A program made the translations under genes and the position numbers. Under the pieces are notes generated by a model, which was not told the origin of the DNA, searched no databases, and saw only the letters and a program-made list of their open reading frames with translations. This document shows positions 46,901-58,419 of a DNA stretch of 64,000 nucleotides, one piece after another; the first letter of the stretch is position 1; every line of letters starts with the position of its first letter. The DNA lies in the NCBI RefSeq assembly GCF_024586455.1, contig NC_065921.1:90270061-90334060 (forward strand), in the 5' to 3' direction. The DNA is from Bactrocera neohumeralis (taxonomy: Eukaryota; Arthropoda; Insecta; Diptera; Tephritidae).

Positions 46901-48468
46901 TTGCCTAAATCTTTTTTGGCCATTTCTGTCAACTTTGGAGCACTTGTTGTTGGATTTTTCTTCACTTGACGCACTAACCACTTACAATCTTTCTCTGTGA
47001 AAATTTTATTTGGAGCCTGTCGTCCTTTATTTACCACACGATTTTCATGCACAAAGCGTTCAATAATGTGTTGAACTGTGGACAACTCCCTTTTTAAACA
47101 GCTCCAACACAAACTCCCGGTTTTCTAGTGATGTGCGCGGTCCCATGGTTAACAATTCAAGTTTACGTTAATTTAAATGTGACTTTACATCCAATTCTTT
47201 CTACAATTTTCTGTAAACTAATCAAAAAATTCCACTTGCTGCAAATCACGACGAAAAATAGCGGTACTTTTAACTGCATCATTTAAGCTGTGGCGTCCTA
47301 TTGTCCGTATGTTTTTGTTTTTTTTTGTATTACAATGAAACGAGTGGACAGTTCTTGTATTTTTTTTTTGAATAACTAAATAGAACAATAAATAGAATAA
47401 GATGTATGCATATTCAGTTTTTTCGTTTTTGCAAAATTTGAAGAAATATAGAACACTTTACAAAAAAAATTCGATCTGCATCAAATAAGCTGTGAGTGAC
47501 TGTAAATGTATATGTATATACAAATAATTTTTTTTTATAATTATTTATAAAATAATTTTTTTTATAATTATTTATAAAATAATTTTTTTTTATAATTATT
47601 TATAAAATAATTATAATTTATTTATTTCCATTTGACTATCTTACTTGTGGATCTCTGGTACATCGTATGATAACAGACGCACAAGAGGTGGTATCCCCCC
47701 TAATGTTCGAGTTCGCTGCTTATTTGGATCATCCATATAACATAAGTGTTGTAAATATGCAGCTGCATTTGCTTTAATTTCGTTATTTGGGTTATTTAAA
47801 AAGCTTATAACTTCTGACAGATTTGGATCACGCCATCTCATTGTAGAACATATGTCACTTCCTGAGCCTTCCATTAGCATATGTTTGGGATCTCTTATGT
47901 GTGAAACCGAATCCATTGGAGTTAGAGTAAGTTGTGCCATTTTGCTCTGGTAATCAGCATGGCCTTCATATGCTCTTGTTCCATCCGAAGGAAGAGCTGC
48001 GTCTGATCCATTAAGATTGCTATCAAATAACAATGGTCTTGGTGAGTACGAGTTGGTGTTGCTTGCTTCAATCGGATAGTCAAAATTAACTTCTGACACG
48101 TATCCATAAGCAATGGTGGGATTCTCAATATAGTGCGACTCAACAGGGCAAGCATTAATACCGTAATCAGGTAATTCGTCATACTGTGCTGCTTGCATAT
48201 ATCTTACGGTGGAAACTGAAGAACGTTCTTGAATTACAGACTCATTTTGTTCTTGTGAAGTAGCAAGTTGAACTTGTGGTCCGATTAAACTTGCTGTATT
48301 GTGATCCGAACCGTACGAACATTGACCAGCGGCTCTTGAAACCGCCAACTCAGGAGACTTGGTAACGTAGATTGAAGAGTTAGGGAATCTTGGTTGATAT
48401 TGCTCATAATCTTGTAGAGCTGTATATTGGCAATTTAATTCAGTTTCATTAAACGCTGGGCCATCCAT
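43924..48468 (-). CDS. p120ctn: p120-catenin (Adherens junction protein p120)
   Basis: Four coding exons: 47645-48468, 45082-45638, 44099-45015 and 43924-44040, all GT..AG and in phase; 804 residues, close to the Drosophila length. p120-catenin binds the juxtamembrane region of cadherin and stabilises it at adherens junctions; it also affects Rho signalling. The N-terminal ~215 residues are Ser/Tyr-rich and unstructured (MDGPAFNETELNCQYTALQD). Armadillo repeats begin at MRWRDPNLSEVISFLNNPN and run to about residue 710, including CGALRNLSYG, LVTGVLWNMSSCEDIK, CILRNLSYRC and AAGAIQNLSACYW. A basic insert (GTSKKKKEAAQ) interrupts the repeats. The first coding intron (2 kb) carries a Tc1-like transposon and an A+T tandem repeat; splice sites are unaffected. 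Confidence 0.95.
45900..47502 (-). mobile_element. Degenerate Tc1-like DNA transposon
   Basis: A 1,603-bp element bounded by inverted repeats beginning CAGTCACTCACAGCTTATTT (29 nt perfect, then imperfect) and flanked by TA (45898-45899 and 47503-47504). A second, internal copy of the core (CACAGCTTAAATGAT) lies about 190-230 bp inside each end (near 46100 and 47270, inverted), so each terminus has the two-site IR/DR layout of some Tc1 groups. It contains a broken transposase gene and lies in the first coding intron of p120-catenin. The near-perfect ends suggest a fairly recent insertion. Confidence 0.95.
46162..47146 (-). pseudogene. Tc1-like DD34E transposase, three frameshifts
   Basis: From the ATG at 47146 to the expected stop at 46162-46164 a Tc1 transposase of about 325 codons can be followed. 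An N-terminal paired-like DNA-binding region, the first catalytic Asp (FADEVKINLFG), QDNDPKHKS and PDLNVIENLW are present; 34 residues separate the second Asp from the Glu. The frame breaks three times: near 47088-47095 (T/C run), near 46571-46580, and in a seven-base T run at 46231-46237. There are no other disabling changes. Two of the breaks are in homopolymers, so assembly error is possible; otherwise the copy is dead. Confidence 0.9.
47523..47612. repeat. Threefold A+T-rich tandem repeat beside the transposon
   Basis: Three direct copies of a unit of about 27-30 bp (AATAATTTTTTTTATAATTA plus TTTATAA) lie 20 bp from the outer end of the Tc1-like element, in the p120-catenin intron. No coding content. 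Confidence 0.85.
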
Positions 48469-48479
48469 TTTTAATTTTT

Positions 48480-50060
48480 ATTTTTCAAGACAAGAAAGCG
48501 AATTTACTCTGAAAGTGAATTCACAAAAAAAGCAGTTTAAAATTCATATTTACAATATTGATAATATTATTATAAAAAGTATAATAGCTGTTACTGCATG
48601 AAAACATAACAGATAAAAATATTTTACTATATGTATATGAATAAGAATGAAAGTCAATATTAAACACATATTTCGCCTTTAAGTTATCAGTCAAATGAAT
48701 TCACACTTGTAAATATAGCAACAATAGATTTTTGAGTAGATAGATTTTAGTTTGAAAATAAGCAAAGCAAAACCACAACTTCTTTCTTTTGAAATTTTGT
48801 AAAGTAGTGGTAAAAACAAATATTGCAGATTGCAACAATATTTTCAATAATACACTCTAAGGTTAGACACTTTGACTTAGCAAGAACGCAATGTACTCAA
48901 TGTACAATTTATATCACAACCAACAGTCTTGGTTTCTATTTTTGTCCAATGAAATTATTTTTAAGTCAACTTTAAATTTTTGATTGAAAGCAAACATTGT
49001 TTTTAATTCAAATATTAAGAAAGTATAAGTGTAATGTATAAAACTTTTATGCAAACGGTTTTACATTTTTGATCCGAAAAAACATATTATATTTTCAATA
49101 CAATATACATATATCATTTATAAACAATTATTTTATCATTATTAATATTTTGCTTACCAATCACGTCATGTTGTGGGTGTCTTTTGTATTACGGGTGTGG
49201 TAAAGTATCCAGCCCGTTTTTGCGTAAGATTATTGATTTTTCACTTTTGAACAAAGTGTTTCTTTAATATAAGGGTTACACTAATACCAATGTTTTAGGT
49301 TTTTTAGTTTGATAAATGTTATTTCACCTTAAATAATAACTTATTTTATTTAAAAATAGTTCAAAAACTTATCATATTACAAATTCAATTTTTTTCAAAT
49401 AGCTTTCCACTGGTCAATAGTTACTTTTAAACTAACACTTCATAGGAAAAAATACATACAAAAAGAAATCAGACTTAAGTACTTTAATTGACCAAAAAAT
49501 TATCCTGTGTCAGAAACGATTTTGATTTATTCCACTGAAAACTATACTCAAATTAATAACAAGCAATTTATTATACTATATTATGGTTTTAGAATACATA
49601 GGGTGCTTATAATGCAAAACAGTTGCCGCTTGAAAGAGAGAGTGCAATTTCAATTTTAATTTGGAGGGCGGCAATAAGTTGAGAAAATATTTTAGGCCCT
49701 ATAAATTTGATTCTGTACATGTATGAAAATATTCAAAGGTTTCTTATAAAATTTTATAATTTCACGCTCGACGAAATTCCATAATACTTTCTTCATTGAA
49801 GTGGTTACCGAATTTTATAATTTGAATTACATAAATCGAACGGGTCCCTTGTTCAATACGTTTCAGCTTTAAACACAATATGCTTTTTCTGGATATTTGA
49901 AGCTATCTGTGTTTCTGAATTTCAACTGTTTAGTAGATTGGTTTTATTATACGTTGTCCGGCTGTACCACACAAAACTTTAAATATAAAATGTGAAATAT
50001 GGATCGAAAGTTCCATACTATAAATGAGAGAGGTTTGGTCTGCAACTAGAGTAAATGATA
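48480..50060. other. Head-to-head spacer between p120ctn and CCDC25
   Basis: A+T-rich, should contain both promoters. No open frame, repeat or RNA gene was recognised. Confidence 0.5.
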
Positions 50061-50064
50061 AAAA

Positions 50065-51732
50065 ATGGTGTTCTATTTCAAAAGTAATATTGTGTCACCC
50101 CCAGCTTTAATCTACATGGGAAAGGATAAGCATGAAAGTAAATTATGAGCAATGGTTTGATAATGATATTTATAATTAATTTTGTGTGCATATGTATGTA
50201 TACTATGTGAAACGATTTCAAACGGAAATACATTGTTGTATCACTAGGGATGGGAGTATCCCTTTGGTTATAGTAATAAATCGATGGCATAGTCGAAGTA
50301 CTCTTCCTATGTTTCTGTTTTTTGATATTAATTATGTTCAAGAAATTGTGTGTTTGTATTTGGTAATGATCCTGTTGTAAGGTGTTCAAGCTGAACGTAA
50401 AAAACGTATGTATTTATGATACCCCAAAAGGCATTGTAAAATTAATGGGCCAGATTATTTTTGTTTTTTAAATTTCTTATTAAGAATTATTGTCACACTC
50501 TCAGAAATAGGAAAATTTGCGCCACATATTAAAAATTTATTAATTAACATTCCACTTACAGATGAAGAACTTATACGTTGGGGATGGCCAGAAGATGTTT
50601 GGTTTCATGTTCACAACTATTCTTCTGCTCATGTTTACTTAAGACTCCAAGAGGTATTCTTTCTTCTATAAAAACTAAACATTATTTTATATATTAAGTA
50701 TATACGAAATAAATAACATTTAGTATTCACAATTTGTCATATATAAAAACAATAAAAGAGATGTGATAGGTAGACTTTCAGTGCTCGATTCCTATATGAT
50801 TCTAATAATTTGAATGTGCAGAGTTAATAAACTTAAAGCCGTTTTCTCGCTTTCGTCAGTTAAGTTTTTGTTAACTTTACCGAAAGATGTAGTAATTAAG
50901 AAAACTCCCCTAGAAATCAGATAATCACCAACTGAAGATATACATATTAACATAAATATATACATAGTTATAGTTAATAACAAATTTTAATTGGACGTAG
51001 TGAAGCTCAAATTTGACATTCATTCATTCATAAATGAATAAATTGTCATCAAGATGCCGTCCTCTCGGATTGTTGGGAAGGCTCTGTTAGAATAGAATAT
51101 AATTGAGAAGTCTGAAAAAATTGTAAGGATAATTTTATGGAGCATCAAACATCATACAATTTCGAATATTTAGTATATTTTGAATTTAAAATTTAATTCG
51201 GGAAATCTGCATATCTTAATATATGATTTGGTTCTTTATTTTTTATTTTTATTTATTTTTTTTTATGTAGGGTCAAACTATAGATGATATTCCACAATCT
51301 GTTCTCAACGACGCTGCTCAATTGGTAAAATATAACAGCATTCAAGGAAACAAGATAAATAATATAGACGTCGTTTATACATTATGGTCAAATCTCAAGA
51401 AAACAGCTGATATGGAAGTTGGCCAAATAGGATTTTATTGCGAAAAGAGTGTTAAAAAAATCCGTGTTGAAAAAAGAGTGAATGAAATTGTAAACCGACT
51501 GAATAAAACGAAAACTGAAGACCATCCAGATTTGCGTCGTCAAAGAGAAGAAAGGGACTCCGAAGAGAGAAGGGAGAAGAAACATATTTTAAAAGCTCAG
51601 CGGGAAAGGGAGGAAGAAGAAATAATGCGCCAAAAACAGGAAGCAGAACAACGTAGTTATGATAAATTGTTTAAACCTGAATGTATGTCTAGTAATTATG
51701 ATGATGGAAATGACTCTGATGATTTTATGTAA
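50065..51732 (+). CDS. CCDC25: CCDC25 homologue
   Basis: Three exons: 50065-50137 (MVFYFKSNIVSPPALIYMGK...), 50562-50653 (EELIRWGWPEDVWFHVHNYS...) and 51271-51732, all GT..AG and in phase; 208 residues, the same length as human CCDC25. The family has an N-terminal NFACT-R/DUF814-like fold followed by a Glu/Arg/Lys-rich coiled coil (RREEREDSEERREKK-type stretch) and ends in a conserved acidic tail (here NDSDDFM). In mammals CCDC25 has been reported as a plasma-membrane sensor of extracellular DNA; the related NFACT-R proteins bind stalled ribosomes or RNA. Function in flies is not inferable from the sequence. No defects. Confidence 0.95.
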
Positions 51733-51739
51733 CAATAAA

Positions 51740-52335
51740 GTAGTAAGCCAGATAATAAGAATGTATTTCAATCCAACCATTACCAAATAATACACTAAGT
51801 GTATATTTAATAACTTTTTTTTATCGTTTTAATTTTTTAATGTTTCGTACTAATTAAGTAGTTTCAAGTAAGATGTATTATTTTATTAAATGTATATAAA
51901 GTAAATTCTATTAAAGGTAATGCAGATTTTACAAAGTTTGATAAGCCTGTCAAAATGAAATAGAAAAACATATAAAAATTTGGTTAGGAAAGGAGTTTGG
52001 TTAAGAATTAGCATAGAAAATAACATGCAGCAGCGAGCAATGATACAGTGGGTGCCAACACTTAAAATCTTTTTCAATTGTTAACAATTTTAAATAGTGT
52101 TCGGTCTGTTTGCATTGCAAATGTAAAACTCCCATTCCGTACTTTGTTTAAAAAAAAAAGAACTTAGATCACACAAGTAGTATATCTTTTATTACTTACA
52201 ACTTTATTCTATGTCGTGTGTGGCCACCTTAAGCCACATCAGATTGCAAAAAAATATAAAGGTCATCTGGCAGTACTAAGTTATCGATAAAAAAGATTTC
52301 AATAACTCTTCACTCCTATCACTAATTTGTGTTTT
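51740..52335. other. Spacer between CCDC25 and RpL39
   Basis: CCDC25 3' region and RpL39 promoter. Nothing else recognised. Confidence 0.5.
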
Positions 52336-52379
52336 CGTTCTTTTCGTTCTTTTCTCACTTGTAAGGCAAAGTGCACAGA
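52336..52379 (+). promoter_or_regulatory. RpL39: RpL39 5' leader with pyrimidine-rich TOP-like tract
   Basis: TTCTTTTCGTTCTTTTCTC precedes the start codon by about 25 nt, typical of ribosomal-protein gene cap regions. The cap site itself cannot be fixed from sequence. Confidence 0.45.
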
Positions 52380-52698
52380 ATGGTTAGTGACCAATCCGTT
52401 TAAATTTCATACATCAATTCACATTTATAAAATAAATTTATACCCAGGAGTTATTGATGTTATATTGTTTCAGGCGGCGCATAAATCTTTCAGGATTAAA
52501 CAAAAGCTTGCTAAGAAGCTGAAGCAGAACCGTTCGGTTCCTCAGTGGATACGTTTACGTACTGGAAATACAATTAGGTAAAATTTTTTTGTGAATCTCT
52601 AAAATTTTTTGAAGACAAAGTTAAAATGTTTCCATTCTTCTTCTTACAGATACAATGCAAAGAGACGCCACTGGAGACGCACAAAGTTGAAGCTGTAA
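52380..52698 (+). CDS. RpL39: Large ribosomal subunit protein eL39 (RpL39)
   Basis: Three exons: 52380-52382 (the ATG alone), 52474-52577 and 52650-52698, in phase; 51 residues, the full family length. The protein lines the nascent-peptide exit tunnel. The sequence AAHKSFRIKQKLAKKLKQNR through RRHWRRTKLKL is canonical. The donor GTTAGT follows the ATG immediately, so the initiator codon is a whole coding exon; gene finders often miss this layout. Confidence 0.97.
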
Positions 52699-52719
52699 AT
52701 GAATCTTTTATTAGTTGTT

Positions 52720-53190
52720 TGCGGTAATGCAGCGCACTATATAAATTCAATAAAAGTTCATTAAAAAAACGAATAATTTGTGAGATATATTTGAGTATTT
52801 TAAATATAATTCCCGAAGTGTGTAGAACAAGACACAATAACATATTTTAAACTACGAAAGCTCTTCTAAAAACGTGATAACGCTTGTATATAATTTGCCA
52901 ATTTTTATTTATTTTGCTTGATCCTTGGATTGTAGGAAAATAGTTGATAATGCTGATCGGGACCTAATGCTTCCTCAGTTTGCATTCCATTTTTTTTTAT
53001 CAAAAATGAAACCAATCTAAGACTTGCAGTGAGGTTAGGATAATGTTATTTACAATATCATATGTACGTTTTCGGTAATATGTGTGTGCTCCTATAATTT
53101 ATAAACTCTCCATTGTAACATATAAGAGCCCAGGTGTTACAATTTATCTTCCCATTGTTAGTAAGGGGATTTTCAATCAGAGAAATCGCA
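52720..53190. other. Spacer between RpL39 and satellite array 3
   Basis: RpL39 3' end (AATAAA-like ATAAAAG near 52750) and unremarkable A+T-rich DNA. Confidence 0.45.
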
Positions 53191-53194
53191 TCAT

Positions 53195-54030
53195 TCAAAA
53201 GTCATGAAGTGACTTCAGCTGCCAGCTGGCTCTATTAAAAAAAAACAAGCGCCAGAAGAATCACATTCAAAAGTCATGAAATTACCTCACGCGAAACTGG
53301 CTGCCAGCTGCCTCTATAAAAAAAAGCACGAACCTTTCCTGGTCAGTGCTTAGGTGACTCGTGCCCAAAAGTGATGTGATTTGGAAATCACAAGGTAAGG
53401 CCAGGGAAAGCTATATTCGTTAAAGATAATCGGACACGGCACTTGGCCAGTGCTTAGGAGAGTCTCACACCTCAATGTGACATGATTTAAAAGCCATGAG
53501 GCGAACCTAACAGCCAGGTGGCTCTATGTAAGTAAAACTGTCTCATTGACTGGACAGTGCTTAGCTGACTCGTGCCTCGAAGTGATGTGATTTGGAAGTC
53601 ACAAGATGAGTGCAGGGAAAGTTAGCTTTATAAAAGAAAATCAGACATCGTGCCTGGTCAGTGCTTAGGTTTCCTTCCTGGCTCGCACCATAGAAGTGAT
53701 TTGATTTAGAAATCCCAAGGTAAGTTCAGGGAAAGCTAAGTCCATAAAAGATAATCGGACACGGTACTTGGCCAGTGCTTAGGTGACTCTCACACATCAA
53801 AAAGTCATCAGGTGAACTCACGCGAAATTGACAGCCAGTTGGCTCTATTTAAGTAAAACAGTCACCGTGTCTGCCCAGTGCTTAAGTGAATCTCGCGGCT
53901 CGATATGCGTGATTTCGAAGTCATACGATGACTTTAGGGGATGCAGTAGTTATTTGGCTCGTGATTAGGTGACTCTCGTGCCTAGATTTGATTTTATTTG
54001 GAAGTCACAAGGTGACCTAACTGGAGGTGG
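53195..54030 (-). repeat. Satellite array 3, highly diverged copies
   Basis: About seven monomers related to array 2 and in the same orientation. Shared landmarks are GCTGCCAGCTGGCTCTAT, CTATAAAAAAAAGCACG, CCTGGTCAGTGCTTAGGTGA, and AGTGATGTGATTTGGAA. Divergence is much higher than in array 1, so this is an older block. It lies between RpL39 and Efr, 40 kb from the other arrays. Confidence 0.85.
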
Positions 54031-54034
54031 TTGG

Positions 54035-55610
54035 AAACACGATAATAATGTTCTATGGAGATACACGCTTTCGTTTATACCACAGGAAAAGTGAAATATT
54101 CTTACATTCTCTGCATCGTGAACCTTTTGAAACATATACCAGAGAACGTTTAATATTAAAAGTCAAAGTAAGAGCGACGAGGAAAGACGAAAACATCGCG
54201 TTGATAGTGTGTAAACCTATATAGAAAAAATACTTACATATGATGTACATATATAATATATAAATCTATATAGGTTATACAAAGCTATATAGAAAATATA
54301 TAGATCTATACAGGTTTGTATAAACCTATATGTATATAAAATAAGTAAATCTATATAGGTTTATACAATGGATAACACGCTTTATGCTCTTATTCGTAAC
54401 ATTTCGGCGCTATGCAAGTCAGCATTACTTCGCGTTTAGAAATTCTTTTCATAGTTGCCATTGAGCCTGATTGTGGAAATTTTAATTTCACCATCTATTT
54501 TGTGTGTGTAATGCACAAAGAATGTAGAAATATAGAGAAGGTTCAATCTTCATTCTCTGTGGAAATATGGAAATCAGTTACGTAGAATGGATAGATCTTA
54601 TATTTAATTAGAATTAAACGAAAATTAAAAATCTTTGCTTTTTTATTAAAGAAACACCAACATTATTAACAAAATATGGCATCCATGCAAATGTAAAAGA
54701 TAATAAGATGAATTCCCAAAATATTTCTTATTAAAATTATTAAATTTCTTTTACTTCAGGTGCGACGTGGACGAAGACATTCTGATTTAAAGTAATTTTC
54801 TCTTATTTTTAAATAGTTTATTTCAACTAGTAAGTTATATAATATTTACTATATGTAGTTCTTGTAAAAAAATTACTATATAATTTGAGATACATATTTG
54901 TGTGGGTTAGGAATAAGTTTTATTAACTTTGTTTTTCAATTATTCAAGAGATGAATATATAAATAATTTAAATGAAAATTGAGGTGTTGTGGCGGCCAAA
55001 TAGATGAATGCATTGCATTGCATTACATGACATGCTTCACAAGTTGCATGATGAGTTTAATAACAATGAGAGGCAATAATGTTTCAAAGGGCGCCATACA
55101 AATTTGTAGGCGGACGGATATATGTATATTAAGTTGTTGTAGTCGTTATCTAAATCTCGGTTGAGCGGTAAGGTTCAAGTTCGTTTCCATTCGGGCGGGA
55201 AAGGAAGCCGGCTGTGTCGAAGCGGTCGAATCATAAGGAGGGGAGTGTTGGATTCGTTGGTCATGCAAAGGGGATTCGTTGCACGCAGCACACTTATCAA
55301 ATTTGTATCTAGTTGCTGATAGTAGCGGTACACGTATTTTCCTCTAATTCGGTCCTTTATAAGAGCTCTATTTTGAAGTTTTGTTCAAATTCTATATCTC
55401 AAAGTTTTAACCACTAGATAGTATTTTAGATTCGCTTATGCTCTTTATTTAATTATAAATAAAGGACTTTTATTATGACTTTCCATCTTCCAACGATTGA
55501 CATGAACTAAATAAAAGCTATTTAATGTTTTCGTCTTTCATTTAAATTTCTTTCTTTCGTAGTTTGCAATCAAATACTAATATACATGAAGGTTTAATAA
55601 TCACTTCCTT
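54035..55610. other. Spacer upstream of Efr
   Basis: Contains a run of degenerate direct repeats of a CTATATAGGTTTATA-type unit (54200-54370), and a G+C-richer patch at 55180-55260 that may be the Efr promoter. The acceptor CCTTTTCAG just before the Efr start codon implies a 5' UTR intron. Confidence 0.5.
54200..54370. repeat. Degenerate CTATATAGGTTTATA direct repeat
   Basis: Four to five imperfect copies of an A+T-rich ~30-bp unit (AAACCTATATAGAAAATA, CTATATAGGTTATACAAAGC and similar) directly follow satellite array 3. No coding content. Confidence 0.6.
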
Positions 55611-55627
55611 TTCAGATCTTTAAAAAA

Positions 55628-57122
55628 ATGAATATCAAAGCACTTACGGCTGTAATATGCGTGTTTGTGGGATGCTGCAGCAATGTTGTGTTTCTAGAGT
55701 ATCTTGTAAAGTAAGTTTTCGTGAGCACACTTTTATATTTCAGATAACCTTATTTTAATAATTGACCTAACTAATCTCTACTTTCAGAGAAGATCCCGGA
55801 GCTGGGAATCTTATAACATTTTCACAGTTTCTGTTTATTGCTCTTGAAGGGTTAGTACATATAATTGCGTCTCGCGATTTTGTGCCCAAAATACCTCTGC
55901 GTAATTACTCCCTTCTTGTGATTCTGTTTTTTGTAACAAGTGTGGCCAACAACTTTGCGTTTGACTTCAATATACCAATGCCTTTACATATGATATTTAG
56001 GGCTGTAAGTAAATTTAAATAGCCTAAAAGCTAATAAATACCATACCAATATTGATTTCCGCTTAAAATGTTGCAGGGATCACTTATTGCTAACATGATA
56101 ATGGGAATAATTATTTTGAAAAAGAATTATCTTTTCTCGAAGTATTTATCCGTTTTCATGATAACCGCTGGAATTGTGTTGTGTACAATTATTTCGGGAA
56201 GTAGTGTGGTAAGTGTAAACAATTTTTTTCATATGAGACCCTATATCATAATATATGTATATATCGATGTAAAGTCGGTATGGAGTAGATGGTAAGGCAA
56301 AATTAGTTTACTGTCAGTTAAAATGTTTTCATATTCCCTCCTTTATTGGATCTTTTCGCGTGAATCTTAAATCGAGTTTACTATTACTTCATATCCGACC
56401 TAAGCTACATTTTCGTATGAACACCGTTTTTTAATAATTTACTACTAGATTATAAGAATTAAACTTTTTGTTATTTAGAAAAGTGCCACTATCAAACCAA
56501 CAGAGGCCCTGGATGTTGGATATTCCGACTTCTTTATATGGACTCTTGGGATAGGTTTACTCTCCATTGCTCTTTTTATATCTGCATATATGGGCATTTG
56601 TCAGGAAACTCTGTACAAGAAATTTGGCAAATATCCTCAAGAGGCTCTCTTCTTTACGGTAAAGTTCATACAGACAAAATAAGTCACTTAATTATTATTA
56701 TTGTTCTTTTACAGCACTTGATTCCCTTACCTGGTTTCATTTTTATATACAAAAACATTTGGGAACATTTCAGTATTGCTACAGATAGTGAACCAATGGC
56801 ATTACCAATAATTTCTATGATTGGGTTTAATGTTGAAATTCCTCAAATGATATTTTATTTAATGTGCAACGTTATTACGCAGTATCTTTGTATAAGATCG
56901 GTATATATTTTAACAACTGAGTGTGCTTCATTAACAGTTACGCTTGTCGTAACATTGAGGAAGTTTGTATCATTGCTTTTTTCTATTATATATTTTAAAA
57001 ATCCGTTTACAATTTACCATTGGATTGGTACGGGACTGGTTTTTTTCGGAACGATAATCTTTACTGAAGTAGTTCCACGAATTTCTGAGCATATGCAACT
57101 TAGGAAACATAAAAAAGAATAA
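55628..57122 (+). CDS. Efr: SLC35B4-type nucleotide-sugar transporter (Efr)
   Basis: Five exons: 55628-55710, 55788-56004, 56077-56208, 56479-56658 and 56715-57122, all in phase; 339 residues. The family moves nucleotide sugars into the secretory pathway; the Drosophila member Efr carries GDP-fucose and other sugars into the ER, feeding Notch O-fucosylation. About ten hydrophobic helices are visible. Conserved blocks include KEDPGAGNLITFSQFLFIA, NIPMPLHMIFRAGSLIAN, GICQETLYKKFGK and TECASLTVTLVVTLRKFVSL. The tail ends RKHKKE, a dilysine-like KxHKKE arrangement compatible with ER retention. No defects. AATAAA lies near 57248. Confidence 0.95.
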
Positions 57123-57794
57123 ATCAGTAAATGGTGTATATGCGTTCACGTTCTTAAAAACCCATATATATTAAGTTAACGTAAATTGTAAATAGGCTTT
57201 TTTGTTTGGTAACGAATTTAATATAATTTGTGTATATGCTTGGATAAAATAAAAATTCAACAGATGTAATTGGTTGTTGTACGTTTTTTTATTGCACAAT
57301 CCATGAGAATCACATTGCTAATTTTAAACAAAATCATTTTTTAAATTTTTTAATATCTTAAGGATATCGATATTTTTATTTTCAACTTGTAGACTAAGAT
57401 GTGTGTAGCATTCCGCTTTTTTGCGAGTGGATTTGAAAACATTGGTCATCTCCTGCTTACCATTTATCGATAATGACGTCAGGAACTAAAATTAATTATT
57501 TTTCAGATTAATAAATAAATATAAATGCGTAAATGTGAAATATATGCAAAGCATATAAGATTTCACATCAAAAATCTCAAATATTGTTTAAAGCCTCGGA
57601 AAAAGTCTTGGATGGGAAGCTGTAAATAGAACTTAACGGTATAAATAAACTTCAGTGTAATTTTTGGGTATTTGATATTTGGGTGTCGTTTAAATCGTGG
57701 CGTCTTACATAATAAAATTAATTAATATTTTACAAATCAATGTTTAATGCAAAGGGATATTTATTAAACCATAGCAAGGCATCTTTTTAAATGG

Positions 57795-58416
57795 TCAGGA
57801 ATCATAGATAGTGGGTAATGTATGGTTTTCATCCGTGATTGTTGGAGGACCGGTTAAGCAGATTGCATCACATATGAATTTGTCATTGTTCTTTTTCTTA
57901 TTTGAAATATTATACAGCAGACTCTTTTTTTTAGTGGAACGTGGGGTTGACTAAAAAGTGGAATTGAAAATTATAGATGTATTTTGGTTGGTATTATGTT
58001 GAGTATTTTAATTTGGGCAAGCAGCAGAGGCACGTACAGAAATTGCGCACTTTTTGTTAAGACAGCATGGCACCTGAAAATTATAAAACTTAAAACGCCC
58101 TCAATGCAGCGAAAAAATATGCTTTCAGAAAATTATTCGTAAGTCTAACTTATGAACCGGGTTATTGTACATTTTAAAACAACGATAAATACAAAGAAAG
58201 CTTAACTCCGATTTAAGATTGTAAAAAATATAAGGTATTTGCAATTCAGTCATTTGATATGGTGTTAATGTTAGCATAATTTCAGACCTTATTGGCAAGA
58301 GTTATTTGTTTATCAAACAACGACAAATTATCGTTCGAGAGCAAACCAGAATTCCTTTTTTTTAGCATCGAATAATTCAGCGTAACAAAAATAGTTATTA
58401 AAAATATATGTATCAT
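57795..58416 (-). CDS. Candidate small secreted Cys-containing peptide, undescribed
   Basis: Three minus-strand exons share phase 0: 58288-58416, 58038-58073 and 57795-57950. The conceptual product is 106 residues. Exon 1 begins MIHIFLITIFVTLNYS, a textbook signal peptide, then NSGLLSNDNLSLFDKQ. Exon 2 gives VPCCLNKKCAIS. Exon 3 gives STPRSTKKKSLLYNISNKKK, FICDAIC and ends LPTIYDS. The mature part has five Cys and a central basic stretch that could be a processing site. Acceptors (TTTTCAG, CTTTTTAG) and the exon 2 donor (GTACGT) are good; the exon 1 donor (GTCTGA) is poor. AATAAA follows the stop by about 30 nt. I do not recognise the family. It lies between the 3' ends of Efr and SERCA. Confidence 0.5.
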
Positions 58417-58419
58417 AAT

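Noticed and set aside
47641..48182. Second frame inside the first p120ctn exon
   Set aside because: Shadow frame of the p120-catenin N-terminal exon.
51388..51585. Minus-strand frames opposite CCDC25
   Set aside because: Antisense shadows of the coiled-coil exon.
55160..55200. tRNA-like GGTTCAAGTTCGTTTCC stretch
   Set aside because: Superficial T-loop resemblance only; no cloverleaf or internal promoter boxes could be formed.
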